Assembly (NCBI GenBank): GCA_964533965.1
Contig: CAZHNN010000012.1
Span: 1 to 64,000, forward strand
Source: RGIG3178 sp964533965
Lineage (GTDB): Bacteria; Bacillota; Clostridia; Christensenellales; QAND01
DNA: 64,000 bases
Reading direction: 5' to 3'
Positions 61,265 through 64,000 of the stretch are shown here, piece after piece. The translations under genes and the position numbers were made by a program. The notes beneath the pieces are model-generated. The model had not been told where the DNA came from, ran no database searches, and saw only the letters and a list, made by a program, of their open reading frames with translations. Each line of letters starts with the position of its first letter. Position 1 is the stretch's first letter.

Positions 61265-62216
61265 ATGCAGTGGACGGAAGTCACCATACAGACAACGACA
61301 CAGGGCGCAGACGCGATGGCGGAAGTGCTCTTTTCCCAGGGCGTTTCGGGCGTATCCATCGAAGATCCTGCGGACATTGCGCTCTATCAGCGGCCGAGCG
61401 ACGAATGGGATTATATCGACGAATCCATCTTTGCCGACCACGGGTCAGTGGTATATGTCAAAGGATACTTACCCTCTGAGGAAGAGGAAAAGATCGGTAT
61501 CATTCGCTCCGAAGCGATGCGCGTTGCAAATTTGTCGGACGAGCACATCGATTTTGGAACCGGCATCGTTACCACATGCACCGTCCGGGATGAGGATTGG
61601 TCGGAGAACTGGAAGCAGTATTATAAGCCGTTTACAGTCGGGCAGACGCTGGCGGTCACGCCATGCTGGGAAGAATTCAATTCCCCCGGGCGTACGGTGG
61701 TAAGCCTCGAGCCCGGCGCCGCGTTTGGCACGGGGCAGCACGAGACGACGTTCATGTGTCTCTCGCTTGCGGAAAAGCGCGAGCTTAACGGCAAAAGGAT
61801 ATTGGACATTGGTTGTGGCACGGGAATCCTCGGCGTCGCTTGTGTATGTCTTGGGGCAGAAGCCGCTACGTTGATCGACCGCGATTCGGTGGCGGTATCC
61901 GCAGCGCAGCACAACACGGTATTGAACAATTGCACCGATAAGGTCAAGATCCTGCTGGGCAACCTGGCGGACCAAGTGCAGGGCATGTACGACGTGGTCT
62001 TCGCCAACATCGTGGCGGATGCTGTGATAGCCTTGATGCCCGAGATACCCAGAGTGCTTAAAAAGGACGGTATTCTCATAGCCAGCGGCATCATTCGCGA
62101 ACGGGAGTCAGACGTTGATGATGCTGCCAAGACGAACAATCTCANNNNNNNNNNTCATCACGATTGAGCGCATGCAGCAGGGCGAATGGGTAGCGCTGTG
62201 CATGAAAAGGGAATAG
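61265..62216 (+). CDS. prmA: Ribosomal protein L11 methyltransferase PrmA (interrupted by N gap)
   Basis: N-terminal domain MQWTEVTIQTTTQGADAMAEVLFSQGVSGVSIED, then the methyltransferase: WSENWKQYYKPFTVG, PGAAFGTGQHETTFMCL, motif I RILDIGCGTGILGVACV, and the N-P-P-like DVVFANIVADAVI. Ten N at 62145-62154 follow TNNL; beyond the gap the expected end (ITIERMQQGEWVALCMKRE) continues in another frame to the stop at 62216. The gene is therefore intact in reality, and the frame break comes from a wrong gap length (needing 2, modulo 3, more bases). It trimethylates L11; standard position after dnaJ. Confidence 0.93.
62145..62154. other. Assembly gap (10 N) in prmA
   Basis: Run of 10 undetermined bases inside prmA. 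The flanking frames do not match, so the true length differs from 10. Confidence 0.99.
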
Positions 62217-62217
62217 T

Positions 62218-62949
62218 ATGGCTCGCTTTTTGATCGATGACATGGATGGCGATACGGCTATATTTCGAGAGGATGCACAGCACATGGCGCGCATCCTCCG
62301 TTTTAAACCGGGGGACAGCATTACCGCACTGGACGGAAACGGGCGCCAGGCAGCGGCTACGATCTGCTGTGTCAACCGCGATGAAATACGAGCAACGCTG
62401 AGATTGTGGCAACAGGCCGAAGGTGAGCCATCCGTACATGTATGCATTTTCCAGGGAATATGCCGCGGCGAGCGCTTTGAGATGGCGATACAGAAATGCA
62501 CCGAGCTTGGCGCAGAGAGCATTACGCCTCTATATCTTTCCCGCTGCGAGTTTACGCCCCAGGATGTGAACAAGAAATTGCCCCGGCTGAACAAGATCGC
62601 CCGAGAAGCGGCTAAACAGAGCGGACGGGGCATCGTGCCGAAAGTCAACCCCTCAGTCACGCTTACGGATATTTCCTTTAAAGAATTCGATCTTATTCTT
62701 TGCCCCTACGAAGATGCGAATGAACACGGACTAAGATATGTGCTAAAAGAATATCCGAGCCCGAGGAAAGTGGCTATCATCATTGGCCCCGAAGGCGGTT
62801 TGGAGCCGTATGAGGCGACGTATTGCAAAGAGCATGGAGCGCAGGTCATCACACTGGGCAAACGGATATTGCGCACGGAAACAGCGGCACCGGCGGTGCT
62901 TGCGGCATTGATGGCGATGACGGGGCAGTGGGACGGTGAATTGGATTGA
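62218..62949 (+). CDS. rsmE: 16S rRNA m3U1498 methyltransferase RsmE
   Basis: 243 residues, ATG 62218, 1 nt after prmA. SPOUT-class RsmE: PUA-like N-terminus (ARFLIDDMDGDTAIFREDAQHMARILRFKPGDSI), SRCEFTPQDVNKKLPRLNKIAREAAKQSGRGIVPKV, IIIGPEGGLEPYEATYCKEHGAQVITLGKRILRTETAAPAVLAALM (trefoil knot and cofactor site). It methylates U1498 of 16S rRNA. It overlaps mtaB by 4 nt. Confidence 0.96.
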   Translation: MARFLIDDMDGDTAIFREDAQHMARILRFKPGDSITALDGNGRQAAATICCVNRDEIRATLRLWQQAEGEPSVHVCIFQGICRGERFEMAIQKCTELGAESITPLYLSRCEFTPQDVNKKLPRLNKIAREAAKQSGRGIVPKVNPSVTLTDISFKEFDLILCPYEDANEHGLRYVLKEYPSPRKVAIIIGPEGGLEPYEATYCKEHGAQVITLGKRILRTETAAPAVLAALMAMTGQWDGELD

Positions 62950-64000
62950 AAGTCGCATTGCATACGCTAGGCTGTAAGGTCAACCAGTATGATACGCAGT
63001 CCATGGCGCAGTCGTTGTCCTCTTTGGACCATGAGATTGTTCCTTTTTCGTCAGCGGCCGATGTCTATATACTCAATACCTGCACAGTGACTGCAGAGAG
63101 CGAGCGCAAGGCAAGGCAGATCCTCTCCAGGGTAAAGCGAGAGCATCCGGAAGCGCTGCTGGTGGTTTGCGGCTGCTGGGCGCAGCGCAATGCACAACAC
63201 GTACTGGACATAGAAGGCGTGGATGCCGTGATGGGTACGACCGCGCGTCGGCATGTGGGTCAAGTCCTTGATCAGCTTCAGAAGGGGAGCAAGCAGAACT
63301 TTGTCACAAGCTTTTCCCTCAGTATCGAGTACGAGGAAGGCTGCGGCGCACAATTCGAACGCTCACGAGCACATGTGAAGATTCAGGATGGATGCGACAG
63401 ACATTGCACATATTGCATCATCCCTAAAGCCCGGGGACCCATCCGTTCCCGAACGATTTTGGGGATACAGGCCGAATGCGAAGAGGCAGCACAGGCTGGG
63501 CATTTTGAAATCGTCCTGACGGGTATACGGCTCACCTCTTTCGGCAAGGAACGCAATCAGGCGCTGATGGATGCCGTGGAGGCGGCGGCCGCTACTTCTA
63601 TCGGCCGCATTCGTTTGGGGTCGCTCGATCCGGACGATATCGGGGACGATTTTATCCGGCGGGCAGCCGGTTGCGAAAAGCTCTGTAGGCATTTCCATCT
63701 CTCTTTGCAAAGCGGAAGCAATTCGGTGTTACGACGGATGGGCCGCAGGTATACTTCACAAGAATTCGCTTCAACCGTGATGAAAATACGCAAGGCGATG
63801 CCCGAAGCGACGTTTACCACCGATGTCATGTGCGGCTTTGTGGGAGAGACGGAAGAAGAGCATATGGAGTCCTGCCACTTTGTCCGCGATATCGGCTTCA
63901 TGCGGCTGCATGTATTCCCCTATTCCAAACGGGAAGGGACAGCCGCGGCGAACATGCAGGGGCATCTCTTACAATCCATTAAACAAGAAAGATCCAGGGA
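62946..64000 (+). CDS. mtaB: tRNA t6A37 methylthiotransferase MtaB (3' partial)
   Basis: It starts at TTG 62946 (TTGA overlapping the rsmE stop) and is open to the right edge, about 351 residues visible. MTTase N-terminal domain with cluster cysteines in LGCKVNQYD, LNTCTVTAESERKARQ, VCGCWAQRN; radical SAM motif DGCDRHCTYCIIPKARGP; later LSLQSGSNSVLRRMGRRYT and FTTDVMCGFVGETEEEH. It makes ms2t6A37 in tRNAs decoding ANN codons. The TRAM end is beyond the window. The TTG start and window end make it easy to miss in automated calls. Confidence 0.92.
   Translation, partial: MKVALHTLGCKVNQYDTQSMAQSLSSLDHEIVPFSSAADVYILNTCTVTAESERKARQILSRVKREHPEALLVVCGCWAQRNAQHVLDIEGVDAVMGTTARRHVGQVLDQLQKGSKQNFVTSFSLSIEYEEGCGAQFERSRAHVKIQDGCDRHCTYCIIPKARGPIRSRTILGIQAECEEAAQAGHFEIVLTGIRLTSFGKERNQALMDAVEAAAATSIGRIRLGSLDPDDIGDDFIRRAAGCEKLCRHFHLSLQSGSNSVLRRMGRRYTSQEFASTVMKIRKAMPEATFTTDVMCGFVGETEEEHMESCHFVRDIGFMRLHVFPYSKREGTAAANMQGHLLQSIKQERSR

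Noticed and set aside
62140..62216. prmA as a genuine frameshifted pseudogene
   Set aside because: The frame change coincides exactly with a run of N, and both flanks encode well-conserved PrmA sequence.

Overview
The window looks like the chromosome of a Gram-positive, low-to-mid GC anaerobe of the class Clostridia (Bacillota). The evidence is an Rnf ferredoxin:NAD+ oxidoreductase operon, CtsR-McsA-McsB-ClpC and HrcA/CIRCE heat-shock control, a T-box in front of valS, an L21 leader RNA, strong AGGAGG-type ribosome binding sites with frequent TTG/GTG starts, and the core Firmicutes gene orders mreBCD...spoIVFAB-rplU-rpmA and lepA-hemW-hrcA-grpE-dnaK-dnaJ-prmA-rsmE-mtaB. SpoIVFA/SpoIVFB homologues and a SleB-type hydrolase suggest spore-forming ancestry. 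Two runs of N (49039-49053 and 62145-62154) mark scaffold gaps; both fall inside genes (valS, prmA), and both have lengths that disagree with the protein expected.

Layout. 1-14.1 kb is the variable part: a HAAS/permease-prefix plus DUF4097 pair, an Amidase_6 protein, a chagasin-like lipoprotein, a GNAT acetyltransferase, a very small kinase-fold protein, a stand-alone riboflavin kinase, a [4Fe-4S] ferredoxin, a cell-wall M14 peptidase, two tandem D-2-hydroxyacid dehydrogenases, an HtrA protease, DUF421/DUF4363, a large GNAT-like protein and a membrane protein with a long charged tail. 14.3-18.7 kb is rnfCDEAB with no rnfG. 18.8-32.5 kb is maf followed by the rod-shape and cell-wall elongation block (mreBCD, PBP2, rodA), spoIVFA/spoIVFB-like genes, two radical-SAM-linked genes, RNase G, and L21/L27. 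32.7-42.9 kb holds lgt, a DivIVA-domain gene, pyrE, the ctsR operon, a truncated EutT-like gene, a TIM-barrel isomerase, pgi and dCMP deaminase. 43.1-48 kb holds groESL, a receiver-less Spo0A-type DNA-binding protein, an EamA transporter, a SleB-like hydrolase and pgsA. 48.1-52.9 kb is T-box-valS-folC and a LUD protein. 53-64 kb is lepA-hemW and the hrcA heat-shock operon, running off the right edge in mtaB.

How it works together. Protein quality control is split between two visible regulons: CtsR (box at 35063-35079) over mcsA-mcsB-clpC, and HrcA (CIRCE at 43076-43102 and 56095-56121) over groESL and hrcA-grpE-dnaK-dnaJ. The elongasome genes sit next to sporulation proteolysis genes, as in other Firmicutes, but minCD is absent.

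The observations most worth following are: the Rnf operon without rnfG; the missing Prp protease together with an unextended L27; an orphan Spo0A-C protein; a minimal kinase-fold protein; an orphan EutT fragment; a probable structured small RNA at 8626-8718; an unannotated 40-residue ORF at 8717-8839; and three unusual short-repeat arrays (rnf promoter, groEL 3' region, spoIVFA 5' end). I saw no tRNA, rRNA, CRISPR array, insertion sequence or prophage.
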